From NCBI GenBank assembly GCA_024762835.1, contig JANTGP010000013.1:1-35428 (forward strand): a stretch of DNA of 35,428 nt. The letters are read 5' to 3'. The notes beneath the pieces were generated by a model. The model did no database searches, was not told the origin of the DNA, and worked only from the letters and a program-made list of their open reading frames with translations. The DNA comes from Bacteroidota bacterium. GTDB lineage: Bacteria > Bacteroidota > Bacteroidia > Bacteroidales > M50B96. This document shows, piece by piece, positions 1 to 10,071 of this stretch. Both the position numbers and the translations under genes were made by a program. Within the stretch, counting starts at the first letter, position 1. Every line of letters begins with the position of its first letter.

Positions 1-43
1 ACCCTTATATTTTAAGTATTACCCCCTAGCAAATCCGGATCAG

Positions 44-100
44 TCAACACTGCATTCATCTCTGGCCTATCGGCGAGACGAATGCTTAGTTGTTGGCAAC
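44..100. repeat. Imperfect palindrome (attC-like hairpin) downstream of the 107..796 gene
   Basis: GCATTCATCTC (52-62) pairs with GAGACGAATGC (75-85), 10 of 11; flanked by TCAACA and TTGTTGGCAAC. Confidence 0.5.
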
Positions 101-106
101 CGTAAT

Positions 107-796
107 TTATTCAATTTTAATTAATTTTATTTGGTCTTGTAACTCGAAAATATCAATTACCAATCTCAAAAACTTGATATTTTTAAAATCTATTCTGCTT
201 GGAATCAATATTTTTTCTCCATTTTTATTCAGAGGTTGATTGATAAATTTCATTAATGATTGGAAATTATCATATCGCTTATTTGTCCAATTGTCACCCT
301 TATACTTTTCAATTTTTGCTTTATCAAAATAATAGGTCAAATTGCTTGAATTTTCTGAAGTAAAATTGTGAATAGTGCTATTTTGTGTTGTCCCTAAATA
401 ATCTTTTATTTTATTAAACTGTGTGTCAGATATATTAGTCAGCCAATATAAATAATTTGGATTTGGGTTTTCATGTCCACTTATTAAATATATCTGTCTT
501 GGTGTAACAACTAAAATATACCTTCCGTCAATGTAAATACTCGGCCAAGAAATCTCTATCAAATTTGTGTTTATCTTATTGTTTAAATTCTTTTCTTGTC
601 CAGAAATAAGTAAGTCAAATTCACCAGTTAATGCGTTATCAGGTAGGATTTGCACACTATAAATGGAATCAAAGTGAGATTTTAATATTTTCAACGAGTC
701 TAAATTAGGTCGTTTTAATGGGTCAATATCAACAAATTGAGAAAAAACTCTCGACGTTGAAATTAAAATCAATATTGTGAGTAGTGCAGATTTCAT
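107..796 (-). CDS. Hypothetical secreted protein in a cassette-like locus; start adjusted to MKSALLTILILISTSRVFSQ
   Basis: ORF; the internal Met at 796 gives a classical signal peptide, while the longer ORF start (850) runs into the upstream palindromic element. Confidence 0.6.
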   Translation of the reverse strand: MKSALLTILILISTSRVFSQFVDIDPLKRPNLDSLKILKSHFDSIYSVQILPDNALTGEFDLLISGQEKNLNNKINTNLIEISWPSIYIDGRYILVVTPRQIYLISGHENPNPNYLYWLTNISDTQFNKIKDYLGTTQNSTIHNFTSENSSNLTYYFDKAKIEKYKGDNWTNKRYDNFQSLMKFINQPLNKNGEKILIPSRIDFKNIKFLRLVIDIFELQDQIKLIKIE

Positions 797-805
797 TTTT
801 TTTAT

Positions 806-943
806 GGTTGCCAACGGTTTAAATATGGTGCGTACCGCATTTTGAAACAATTATTTTTCAAGTTACGATAATCTTTATTTTGTGTATTAACTCTCATATT
901 TACAACTACTTGCGGCATGCACTATATTTTTTGTTATGGGCTG
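806..943. repeat. About 138-bp element with long imperfect terminal inverted repeats (attC-like) between two orphan genes
   Basis: AAATATGGTGCGTACCGCA (821-839) versus TGCGGCATGCACTATATTT (911-929) are inverted repeats matching at 16 of 19; outer ends are GTTGCCAAC and GTTATGGGC. Confidence 0.55.
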
Positions 944-951
944 CTATTTAT

Positions 952-1719
952 TCAAGTCTCTATCAATTTAATCACTTCCTTTTTATGTTTTATCATTTTA
1001 ATATTTAGCAAAATATCCATATTATCTGCAACAGATTCTTCTTTTATAGTCAAAATAGGTTCATCAAATTCAATTCTGTATTCTGTCTTATCTTCATTTC
1101 TTTCCATTTGAAAACTCCTTCCTTTAAAACTAAATTCTGCAATCTCATCTCCAAATACATTATCAGGATAATATTTAGGATGCCATTCTGATAATTGTCT
1201 TAATCCTTCTGCTTGAAAAGTCTCAATAAAATATTTATAAAACTCACTTTCAAAAGAATATTCAAAGCAATTAACTTTTTCAGAATTAGGACACCTTTCA
1301 ATTTCCTCATTTTCAATTTCTTTAATTGAAATAGATAGTAATTCAGTTAGTGTTTTAAATGGTTGTATTTCCCCTAATTTTTCATTATCGTCTATGACTT
1401 TGTATACCATTTCACTTTCCAGATTTGATGTGCTCATTAAATAAATAGTATCAACTTCATCTATGTCTACAAAAATCGGAAAATAATCAGGTAATTTATT
1501 TTTTAAATAATCTACATCCTCAAGTATTGATTCTTGTGAAGTATTTATTTTATCAAGTATGTCTTGCACTAATCCGAATGTTGATAAGAACAAGCGATAT
1601 ACAGAATTGAGACGTTTTCCAATCTTTTCTTCAAAATCAATTATTTCTTTCTCTGCCATTGGTTCATAATAAACCGTATTTGAAAATCTATCAATTCTAT
1701 TTTGAAATTCTTTAAACAT
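952..1719 (-). CDS. SMI1/KNR4 (SUKH)-like protein, possible immunity protein
   Basis: N-terminal EKEIIDFEEKIGKRLNSVYRLFLSTFG resembles the SUKH 'IexFEexlGxxLPxxYxxFLxxxxG' signature. Confidence 0.5.
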   Translation of the reverse strand: MFKEFQNRIDRFSNTVYYEPMAEKEIIDFEEKIGKRLNSVYRLFLSTFGLVQDILDKINTSQESILEDVDYLKNKLPDYFPIFVDIDEVDTIYLMSTSNLESEMVYKVIDDNEKLGEIQPFKTLTELLSISIKEIENEEIERCPNSEKVNCFEYSFESEFYKYFIETFQAEGLRQLSEWHPKYYPDNVFGDEIAEFSFKGRSFQMERNEDKTEYRIEFDEPILTIKEESVADNMDILLNIKMIKHKKEVIKLIET

Positions 1720-1750
1720 ATAGTTCTTTATTTATCTGATACTTATTCAT

Positions 1751-1797
1751 AGTTGCCCATAACTAGTAAATATATGGACAAATATACTCAATTTGTC
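1751..1797. repeat. Third cassette-junction-like site upstream of the SUKH-like gene
   Basis: AGTTGCCCATAACT (1751-1764) matches the junction motif at 806-943; followed by the hairpin GACAAAT-N7-ATTTGTC (1777-1797). Confidence 0.4.
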
Positions 1798-1988
1798 GGT
1801 TTTTTTGTCTTTTAGCCCAAGATATTCAATTGAGCTGGTTAGGTTCTTTTTCATATTGTTGCTTACATCTGTATAAATTAATGTTGTTTTAATGCTCGAA
1901 TGTCGTATTTATTAGTTGAATTTATTTCAAACTATACCATTCTTAAGGCTTGACTAGTTATTATCAAAATACATCTTAAATAAAAGCC

Positions 1989-4415
1989 TTATGCTTCTGT
2001 GTTCTTTTTCCCCGACACGAAAAGCTTCCTAATCTTTAATAGAAGATTTGATTGTTTATAGTCATCGGCATAATAGCCATAACCGTAACCATAGCCGTAG
2101 CCATAACCATATGAGGAATAAGCATAGCTGCTATTTAACTTAATATCGTTAATTATTATACCCATATTACGGAAACTCTTCTTTTTAAAATGTTCGTCAA
2201 TTATTGACAATAATTCTTTTTTCGTGAAATTCTGTCTAACAACAAAAAGATTAATATCGGAATATTTGGCTAAAAGAAGAGGGTCGGTAACCAAAGCAAT
2301 GGGTGAAGTATCGAAAATAATAAATTCAAATTCCTTTTTCAGGTACTCAACTAATTCTTTCATCTTATTTGATTCAATAAGTTCGGCAGGATTAGGCGGA
2401 ATAGGTCCTGAGGGGATAAAGTATAAATTGTCGATATGGGTTTTGAATAAAATATCGCTAAGTGAATTTCTATTGCTAAGATATGTTGTTATTCCTTTTT
2501 CGTTGTTAATATTCTCAAAAACATGATGCAATTTAGGCTTTCTTAAATCAAGACCTACAAGTGCAACCTTTTTATCCGACATTGCAAGTATTGCAGCAAG
2601 ATTAAGAGAACAAAAAGTTTTTCCTTCGCCACTAACAGTTGATGTAACTGTAATAGTATGACTTGTGCTATTTACATCAAAAAATTGCAAATTAGTTCGT
2701 AATGACCTGAATGATTCTGAGATTGCTGAACGAGGATTAGTAAATACGGGAATTTGTGATTTTACATTATTACTACCAATATTTCCTATTATATCAAGCT
2801 TTGTTTTACTTAAAATATCTTTTCTACTTACAACAGTATTATTCAAATAATCTTTAACTATCAACAAAACTAATGGAAACAAAAGGCCTAAAACAAAAGC
2901 AAATGAATAGTTTCTCGACTTTTTAGGAGCAACCTGCTCAACATTTGTAATTCTTGCTTTATCTAAAATTTTATTATCCGAAATATTTGATGCTTTGGCG
3001 ATTCCTGCTTCGGCTCTCTTTTCGAGAAGATAATTATAGATATTATTACTTAGGTTAAAATCTCGCTTAATACTTAACAGCTCTCTCTCGGTAATCGGCA
3101 ATTTGCTTATTTCCCTGTTTACTTTGTCTATTCTCTCGTTTAAATTCTTAATTGTAATTTGCGAGTTGTTAATTATATTATTCACATTCTCAATCAATGC
3201 TTTACGAGTATTTTGTATTTTTTCTTCAACAATATTAAGTGCAGGATTTGAATCGGTTGCACTATATGACAACGAAGACCTTTCATGTGAAAGCTCGCTT
3301 AAATAAGCAATTGTTGAATTAAGCATAGCATCGTCAATACCCATTGTTGCAGGAGCAATAATATCATTAAACTCAGTTTTACTTTTCACATAAGACAACA
3401 GATAATTGTAATAATCAAGCTTAACCTCTTCTTTAGCTTTTGCTGATTGAAAGTTCTCGTATTTCTCAAGATATACTGAACCTTCCTGCGAAAGATTTAC
3501 AATTCGGTTACGCAATAAAAAATTTTGGAGGTTATCCTCAGCAATATTAAGAGAATCTAATATTTCTTCAAGCTGTCTGTCAATAAACTGCATTGTATTT
3601 ACAGCGGTACGGTTTTTTTCTTCCAGTTCGGTTTTGATATAAACTTCACCTAACTTATTTAAAAAATTGACTTCTTTTAATGGAACATTTCCTTTGTTAG
3701 AAAGTACTAAAATTGAGCTTTCTTTATTTAATAATTCTACCTTTATACTTCCTTTATACTTATTAGCTAAAGAATTTTTATCATTTATAATAAAATAATA
3801 GTCATTACCGATTATGCTTTCAATTTTATCTTCAAAAGCTTTTCTTATCTCAACAGTAAATGAAATATTTTCATTACTTATCTTTTTGCCGATTTCTCCA
3901 TCTACATTAAAATCAAACAATTCATTATTATCGAGGTATACTTCATAGGCTTCGAGATGTACCCGCTCGGAAGACAAAAACTTAATATTAATCTGATGTC
4001 CGTATATCTGAGCATGGCTTGTGTCAAGATGTATAATAAAAGGGCAATTCTGATAAAGCTCTTCTGCTTTAATAGCTGCCGGCTCAAAATATGAAACATC
4101 AAAATCAAGTTCATCAATTACTTTTCTGGTTAAACTATATGAATGTAATATTCCTATTTCGTTATCGATATTTTTTTTACCTGTAAATATACTTAAGCCT
4201 GAAATAAATTTCTCTGCTCCCCCCTTGGTATTATCCGAATCAATTAATATAGTTGACTTAACATTATATACCGGAGTTGTGAATTTATTTAAATAATATG
4301 CAACCACCAAAGCTGCAAAAACAAATAACAAAAATAAATACCAATTACGGATAATGAGAAATAAGTATTTCTTTATCTCAATATTTTCATCATGTATTCC
4401 TTCAAAATTATCCAC
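1989..4415 (-). CDS. Polysaccharide biosynthesis tyrosine autokinase (Wzc-like: Wzz domain plus BY-kinase), GTG start
   Basis: Two TM segments, Wzz-like coiled coil, Walker A-type TSTVSGEGKTF, DLRKPKLH motif, Tyr-rich C-terminal tail. Confidence 0.93.
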   Translation of the reverse strand: MDNFEGIHDENIEIKKYLFLIIRNWYLFLLFVFAALVVAYYLNKFTTPVYNVKSTILIDSDNTKGGAEKFISGLSIFTGKKNIDNEIGILHSYSLTRKVIDELDFDVSYFEPAAIKAEELYQNCPFIIHLDTSHAQIYGHQINIKFLSSERVHLEAYEVYLDNNELFDFNVDGEIGKKISNENISFTVEIRKAFEDKIESIIGNDYYFIINDKNSLANKYKGSIKVELLNKESSILVLSNKGNVPLKEVNFLNKLGEVYIKTELEEKNRTAVNTMQFIDRQLEEILDSLNIAEDNLQNFLLRNRIVNLSQEGSVYLEKYENFQSAKAKEEVKLDYYNYLLSYVKSKTEFNDIIAPATMGIDDAMLNSTIAYLSELSHERSSLSYSATDSNPALNIVEEKIQNTRKALIENVNNIINNSQITIKNLNERIDKVNREISKLPITERELLSIKRDFNLSNNIYNYLLEKRAEAGIAKASNISDNKILDKARITNVEQVAPKKSRNYSFAFVLGLLFPLVLLIVKDYLNNTVVSRKDILSKTKLDIIGNIGSNNVKSQIPVFTNPRSAISESFRSLRTNLQFFDVNSTSHTITVTSTVSGEGKTFCSLNLAAILAMSDKKVALVGLDLRKPKLHHVFENINNEKGITTYLSNRNSLSDILFKTHIDNLYFIPSGPIPPNPAELIESNKMKELVEYLKKEFEFIIFDTSPIALVTDPLLLAKYSDINLFVVRQNFTKKELLSIIDEHFKKKSFRNMGIIINDIKLNSSYAYSSYGYGYGYGYGYGYYADDYKQSNLLLKIRKLFVSGKKNTEA

Positions 4416-5197
4416 TACAAATGCGTTAAAGTAAGTACTAATACAATTGCCGTTAATGTTGCCGAAACAATAGATAAAATAGCACTATAATCATTTGCCA
4501 TTAAACTTATTGCTTTAGACTTTAAAGGTTCGACATAGACAATATCATTTGGTTCTAAAAAATAATCTGCCGAATTGAGCATTTCCTTTTTCGACAAATC
4601 AATTCTATAACTTGCAGAGCCATTTTCGGTTGCTCTTATTATTAATATGTTTTGCCTGTTTCCATAATCGCTTAAATCGCCGGCTTGACCAATTGCATCA
4701 AATATTGTAACTCTATCTTGAAACAAATAATAAATACCCGGGCTTCCAACCTCCCCAAGTACGGTAATTTTAAAACCCGGTAGCCTAACATCAACAACCG
4801 CATCAGTAATAAAAGATTTGGCTTTTTCGCTAATCAGAGTATTAGCAGTTTTAATATCTAAACCGCTGAGCTTAACTTTTCCAATTACAGGCAAAGAAAC
4901 ATAACCCGAATCGTCAACAAGATAGCTGTCAAAATACAACGAAGCCTGGTCAAATCTCTGACTATAAGATTGAGAATCTGCATTTTTATTAAACATCTTA
5001 TTAATAGCCTCATTCTGACTTGAAATATTTATATACAATAAATCAGCATTATGAATTTTATATTCATCAATCTTTTCGGTTCGCGTAAAGTTATTCTCCA
5101 ATGAATCTATCCCTTGAAGATAAACTAAGTCTTTATTATTCCGGCATGATGAGAATAAGAAGATCAATAATATCAGATAAATAAATCGTTTTAACAT
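4415..5197 (-). CDS. Polysaccharide export outer-membrane lipoprotein (Wza-like)
   Basis: Lipobox-like LFSSC, polysaccharide export/SLBB-like repeats, C-terminal TM; stop overlaps the GTG start of the Wzc-like gene by 1 nt (TAGTG). Confidence 0.92.
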   Translation of the reverse strand: MLKRFIYLILLIFLFSSCRNNKDLVYLQGIDSLENNFTRTEKIDEYKIHNADLLYINISSQNEAINKMFNKNADSQSYSQRFDQASLYFDSYLVDDSGYVSLPVIGKVKLSGLDIKTANTLISEKAKSFITDAVVDVRLPGFKITVLGEVGSPGIYYLFQDRVTIFDAIGQAGDLSDYGNRQNILIIRATENGSASYRIDLSKKEMLNSADYFLEPNDIVYVEPLKSKAISLMANDYSAILSIVSATLTAIVLVLTLTHL

Positions 5198-5350
5198 TAG
5201 TCTAATTTTTTCTCAAAAATAAGGTTTTATTCCATTATATGGAAGTTTTGGCAGAAATTAAACTACGATATTTATTTTATGCTATCAGATAATCATATTT
5301 GAATTTGAAAAAATAAACATTATTCCTATTATTGTTAGCCTTAAAAATAG

Positions 5351-7255
5351 ATGAATATGAACAGACTTAGATTATTAATTTCGATACTTTCTTTTCAGTT
5401 AATATTTAGTTCCATCTCTTTTACGGCTAAAGCCGGAAATCAAAATAATGAACAGAATGAAATCTTACGCCCAATTGGGAATAATGCACCACTAGAACTT
5501 AGTTTTGAGAAAAGTAATCCATCACCCAAGATTAAGAATGGACGAGTAACTATTTATGTTACAGGTGGACAGCCACCATATACATACAAATGGTCGAAAC
5601 AGGATGTTGCTCTTAATTCAAACAAAGCAGAATCGCTTGTTGAAGGAAAAACTTATTCTCTTACCATAACCGACAGTAAAAATAATACTAAAATTGGAAG
5701 TTTTGAAATTTCTGCCGAGTCTGTTAGTGAATCAATAAATGCTGGCTTTGTCCCTGTTGTTGAATTTATAGAAGGGATAATAATGTATGATATTTTTGCA
5801 AAGATGGGTGTTTATGATCCGATAATACACGATGAAAACAGTAATATTCTTTATCACGAAAACGGAGACCCTCGAAAAATGAAAATCCCATTCGTTGTTG
5901 TTTGGTTAATACTGGGTGCTTTATTTTTTACAATATTTATGCGTTTTGTAAATATACGAGGTTTTAAGCATGCTATTCATTTGGTTCAAGGAAAATATAC
6001 CGACCCTAAAGCGAAAGGAGAAGTTTCACATTTTCAAGCCTTGGCAACTGCACTTTCTGCTACAGTAGGTTTAGGAAATATTGCAGGTGTAGCCATTGCT
6101 ATATCTATTGGCGGTCCGGGTGCAACATTTTGGATGATACTTGCAGGACTGCTTGGCATGTCATCAAAATTTACAGAATGTACGCTTGGTGTGAAATATC
6201 GTAAGATTGACAAAGACGGAACCGTACATGGTGGGCCTATGTATTATTTGAGTACTGCATTAAAAAAGAAGAATCTTGGGACTTTAGGTAAAGTTCTTGC
6301 TGCAATTTTTGCGGTATTAATTATTGGAGGTTCATTTGGTGGAGGTAATATGTTTCAAGCAAATCAGGCATTTTCGCAGCTAACGGTAATTGTACCTGCA
6401 CTTGGAGGAAAAGGCTGGATGTTTGGGGTCATTCTTGCTTTTTTGGTTGGTGCTGTAATAATTGGCGGAATAAAAAGTATAGCACGTGTTACTGAAAAGA
6501 TTGTCCCATTTATGGCTATATTATATGTATCAATTGCATTAATAATTATTGGTATAAATATAGCTCATACAGGTGAAGCTTTTCGATTAATTTGGGATGG
6601 TGCTTTTGCCCCCTCTGCAATGAAAGGTGGAATTATAGGAGTCTTGATTGTAGGATTTCAACGAGCAGCTTTCTCTAATGAAGCGGGTGTTGGTTCTGCA
6701 TCAATTGCACACTCAGCAGTAAAAACTACTGAGCCGGTAACTGAAGGTTTAGTATCTCTTTTAGAACCATTTATTGATACTGTTGTAATTTGTACAATGA
6801 CTGCTTTGGTTATAATCTTTACAGGATATCATGACCCTAATTTAGCACAAGGTTTAGACGGAGCACAGTTAACATCAAAAGCTTTTGAGAGTGTATTCTC
6901 ATGGTTTCCGTTTCTTCTTGTAGTTGCAATTATGCTTTTTGCTTTCTCAACCATGATATCATGGTCATATTACGGTATGCAAGGCTTTAATTACCTTTTC
7001 GGAAATATTTTTGAGAAGTATCTGCATTTTAACAAAAAGCAATTAAGAATTACCTATCAGTTAATATTTCTTGCATTTATAATTGTAGGTTCATCCTCGC
7101 AATTAGGAGCTGTTATTGATTTCTCCGACATGATGATATTATCAATGGCATTCCCAAATATATTAGGATTAATAATCTTAGCACCTGAAGTAAAAAAAGA
7201 TTTGGCATCATATCTTAAACGAGTTAAGAGTGGCGAAATAAAACGCTACAAATAA
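5351..7255 (+). CDS. Alanine/glycine:cation symporter (AGCS family) with N-terminal signal peptide and SprB/PKD-like extracytoplasmic domain
   Basis: AGCS core ([58 protein letters not shown]); N-terminal [11 protein letters not shown]...TYSLTITDS matches SprB-type repeats. Confidence 0.92.
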   Translation: MNMNRLRLLISILSFQLIFSSISFTAKAGNQNNEQNEILRPIGNNAPLELSFEKSNPSPKIKNGRVTIYVTGGQPPYTYKWSKQDVALNSNKAESLVEGKTYSLTITDSKNNTKIGSFEISAESVSESINAGFVPVVEFIEGIIMYDIFAKMGVYDPIIHDENSNILYHENGDPRKMKIPFVVVWLILGALFFTIFMRFVNIRGFKHAIHLVQGKYTDPKAKGEVSHFQALATALSATVGLGNIAGVAIAISIGGPGATFWMILAGLLGMSSKFTECTLGVKYRKIDKDGTVHGGPMYYLSTALKKKNLGTLGKVLAAIFAVLIIGGSFGGGNMFQANQAFSQLTVIVPALGGKGWMFGVILAFLVGAVIIGGIKSIARVTEKIVPFMAILYVSIALIIIGINIAHTGEAFRLIWDGAFAPSAMKGGIIGVLIVGFQRAAFSNEAGVGSASIAHSAVKTTEPVTEGLVSLLEPFIDTVVICTMTALVIIFTGYHDPNLAQGLDGAQLTSKAFESVFSWFPFLLVVAIMLFAFSTMISWSYYGMQGFNYLFGNIFEKYLHFNKKQLRITYQLIFLAFIIVGSSSQLGAVIDFSDMMILSMAFPNILGLIILAPEVKKDLASYLKRVKSGEIKRYK

Positions 7256-7287
7256 ACTATTTGTTAAGCAAATAACTGCATATTATT

Positions 7288-8403
7288 ATGTGGAAAAACT
7301 ATTTCACATTTACAAGAACAGAGCGAAACGGGATGTTCGTATTGCTGGCAATTATTATTTTAATTGTTACGCTAAAGTTATTACTACAAAATAATAAATC
7401 TCATTCTAAAGTAGATTATTCAGAGTTTATACAAAAAGTAGATTCATTTGAGAATTCACTTCATGAAATAACTCAAAATGACTCAGACAGTTCTTTACTT
7501 AAATATGACAGTCTGAAGTTATTTAGGTTTAACCCTAACAATACAAGTAATGAAGATTGGAAAAGCTTGGGTTTATCAGATTATCAAATTCAAATTATTA
7601 ATAACTATCTTAACAAAGGAGGTCATTTTTATAATAGTTCCGATTTTAAGAAGGTTTACGGAATATCAAAAGCTCAGGCTGATATTCTTATCCCTTTTAT
7701 TGATATCCCCGGTTCCGAAAGCAAAAAAGAAACTGTACAAAAAGAACTAATCAAAGCCTTTGTTTTCGACCCAAATACAGCAAGCGATACAGATTTTATA
7801 AAACTTGGATTGTCGCAATATAATATTTCAACAATAAGAAATTACCTGAATAAAGGTGGACATTTTTACACTCCTGATGATTTTGAAAAAATTTACGGCA
7901 TCAGCGAAAGTACATATAAGCAGTTGAAAGATTTTATATTAATAGAGAAATCAAACAAAGACTATTCAAGTCAGCAATACGATTCATTAAAAAGAAATAA
8001 GTCTCAGCTAATCAATATTAATACAGCCGATAGCATTGCCATATTACAATTGCCGGGCATTGGGACGGTGTTTACAAGTCGTATAATCAGTTACAGAAAT
8101 AAGCTCGGTGGATTTTACAGAAAAGAACAGATTCTTGAAGTTTACGGAATGTTGAAAGACAGATACAATTTGATTAAAGATTTAATTGTAATTGATAGTA
8201 CTGCAATAAAAAAGATACCTCTAAATTTTGTAACTGATGTTGAGCTAAGTAAGCATCCATACATCAATTATACAGATGCACAAGCAATTATCAAATACCG
8301 GACAAAAAACGGGAATTATACAAATATCAACCAACTTGTAGAAAATAATATAATCAACGAAAGTACATTCAGAAAAATAAAGGTATATTTGGAATTAAAA
8401 TAA
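7288..8403 (+). CDS. Helix-hairpin-helix (ComEA-like) protein, membrane anchored
   Basis: N-terminal TM; repeated LGLSxxQIxxIxNYLNKGGHFYxxxDFxKxYGIS and ININTADSIAILQLPGIGTVFTSRIISYRNKLGGF motifs. Confidence 0.88.
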   Translation: MWKNYFTFTRTERNGMFVLLAIIILIVTLKLLLQNNKSHSKVDYSEFIQKVDSFENSLHEITQNDSDSSLLKYDSLKLFRFNPNNTSNEDWKSLGLSDYQIQIINNYLNKGGHFYNSSDFKKVYGISKAQADILIPFIDIPGSESKKETVQKELIKAFVFDPNTASDTDFIKLGLSQYNISTIRNYLNKGGHFYTPDDFEKIYGISESTYKQLKDFILIEKSNKDYSSQQYDSLKRNKSQLININTADSIAILQLPGIGTVFTSRIISYRNKLGGFYRKEQILEVYGMLKDRYNLIKDLIVIDSTAIKKIPLNFVTDVELSKHPYINYTDAQAIIKYRTKNGNYTNINQLVENNIINESTFRKIKVYLELK

Positions 8404-8413
8404 GAATTGTAGA

Positions 8414-9190
8414 ATGAGTACTATAATTGGTGCAATTGCTGGCGATGTGATAGGTTCTGTTTTTGAATGGAACAATATAAAAACTACAAAGTTTTCTCTA
8501 TTTACTGAAGAAACAACTTTCACCGACGATACAATATTAACAATTGCTGTTGCAGACAGTATTCTTAATAATAAAGATTTTGAAAGCACGATTAAACATT
8601 ACGCAAATAAATATAGCGATTACGGATATGGTGCATCTTTTCGCAAATGGTTTGAAAGTGAAAAGCCTGAGCCGTATAATAGTTGGGGAAACGGTTCAGC
8701 AATGCGGGTTAGTCCGGTTGGATTTGCATTCAACAGCTTAGATGAGACACTGACAAAAGCAAAAGAGAGTGCAATAATTACCCACAATCACCCCGAAGGA
8801 ATAAAAGGAGCTCAAGCAGTTGCAGCAGCTATCTACCATGCACGAAACGGGAAAAGCAAAGAATTTATTAGAAATTATATCTCTCAATCATTCGGGTATA
8901 ACTTGAAGCGGTCAATAGATGAGATCAGACCTTCTTACAAATATGACGTTAGCTGTCAAGGCTCTGTTCCCGAAGCAATTATATCTTTTATCGACAGTAC
9001 AGGATTTGAGGATGCAATAAGACTAGCAATATCCATAGGTGGTGATAGTGATACAATTGCCTGTATTGCAGGAGGCATTGCATCATCATTTTATAAAACC
9101 ATACCCGATAGTATTTTAGTAAAACTTTATAAACTTTTACCTCTTGAATTTATAAATATTATTGATAAATTTGATAGGAATTTTAATTGA
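8414..9190 (+). CDS. ADP-ribosylglycohydrolase (DraG-like) family protein
   Basis: GAIAGDVIGSVFEW...TFTDDTILT and SIGGDSDTIACIAGGIA metal-binding motifs. Confidence 0.9.
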   Translation: MSTIIGAIAGDVIGSVFEWNNIKTTKFSLFTEETTFTDDTILTIAVADSILNNKDFESTIKHYANKYSDYGYGASFRKWFESEKPEPYNSWGNGSAMRVSPVGFAFNSLDETLTKAKESAIITHNHPEGIKGAQAVAAAIYHARNGKSKEFIRNYISQSFGYNLKRSIDEIRPSYKYDVSCQGSVPEAIISFIDSTGFEDAIRLAISIGGDSDTIACIAGGIASSFYKTIPDSILVKLYKLLPLEFINIIDKFDRNFN

Positions 9191-9960
9191 TAAATATGGA
9201 ACAAACTCTGAAAGGCAAAACGATTCTTATTACAGGAGGATCAAGAGGCATTGGGGCAGCAACAGCCAAGCTTCTATCTGAAATGGGTGCTTTAATAATT
9301 ATGAATTATAACCAAAACAAAGATGCAGCTTTAAAGTTAATGTCAAGCCTGACAGGCAAAGGGCATATTATGATGCAAGCTGATTTTTCAGACCCGGATA
9401 CAATAGAAAAATTTGCAGAACAAGCACTCAGTAAAGTTGAGAAAATTGATATTCTTATAAATAATGCGGGAATATACATTGAAAAATCTTTTGATGAATT
9501 AGACTTTGCCGAATGGAAAAGTATTTGGCAGCGAACAATTGAAATTAATCTAAGCAGTGTAGCTCATCTGTCGTTTATTATTGCAAAACACATGAAAAAA
9601 TCAGGTGGGGGTAAAATTATTAACATAAGTTCGAGAGGAGCTTTTAGAGGTGAGCCAAATGCCTTGGCCTACGGTGCAAGCAAAGCCGGACTTAACAGTT
9701 TAGGACAGTCAATGGCAAAAGCTCTTGCAGCCGATGATATATTTGTTTACACAATTGCACCCGGATTTGTTGAAACAGATATGGCAAAACTTGCTCTGGA
9801 GCAAGCACGTGGCGAATCAATCAGAAACCAAAGTCCATTAGGAAGAGTTGCCGAACCTATAGAGATAGCCGAAACAATTGCTTTTCTTGCCACAGGTAAA
9901 AACGAATACCTTACCGGCTCTATAATTGATATTAACGGAGCATCATATTTAAGAATGTAG
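9187..9960 (+). CDS. SDR family oxidoreductase (FabG-like); ATG start at 9196 also possible
   Basis: TGGSRGIGAA, NNAG, YGASKAG catalytic YxxxK, APGFVETDM; overlaps or abuts the upstream gene. Confidence 0.92.
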   Translation: MINMEQTLKGKTILITGGSRGIGAATAKLLSEMGALIIMNYNQNKDAALKLMSSLTGKGHIMMQADFSDPDTIEKFAEQALSKVEKIDILINNAGIYIEKSFDELDFAEWKSIWQRTIEINLSSVAHLSFIIAKHMKKSGGGKIINISSRGAFRGEPNALAYGASKAGLNSLGQSMAKALAADDIFVYTIAPGFVETDMAKLALEQARGESIRNQSPLGRVAEPIEIAETIAFLATGKNEYLTGSIIDINGASYLRM

Positions 9961-10071
9961 GATTCAAACCTTCTATTTAGACATCCTAAATTAAATGACA
10001 CAAAAATGTTTTGTTCAAGATGATATTTATAGCTAATATTAGTGCCTCTAAAAAAAACAACATCATAGTAA

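Noticed and set aside
917-1111. 64-aa plus-strand ORF overlapping the SUKH-like gene
   Set aside because: Antisense to the better-supported CDS and starts inside the palindromic element.
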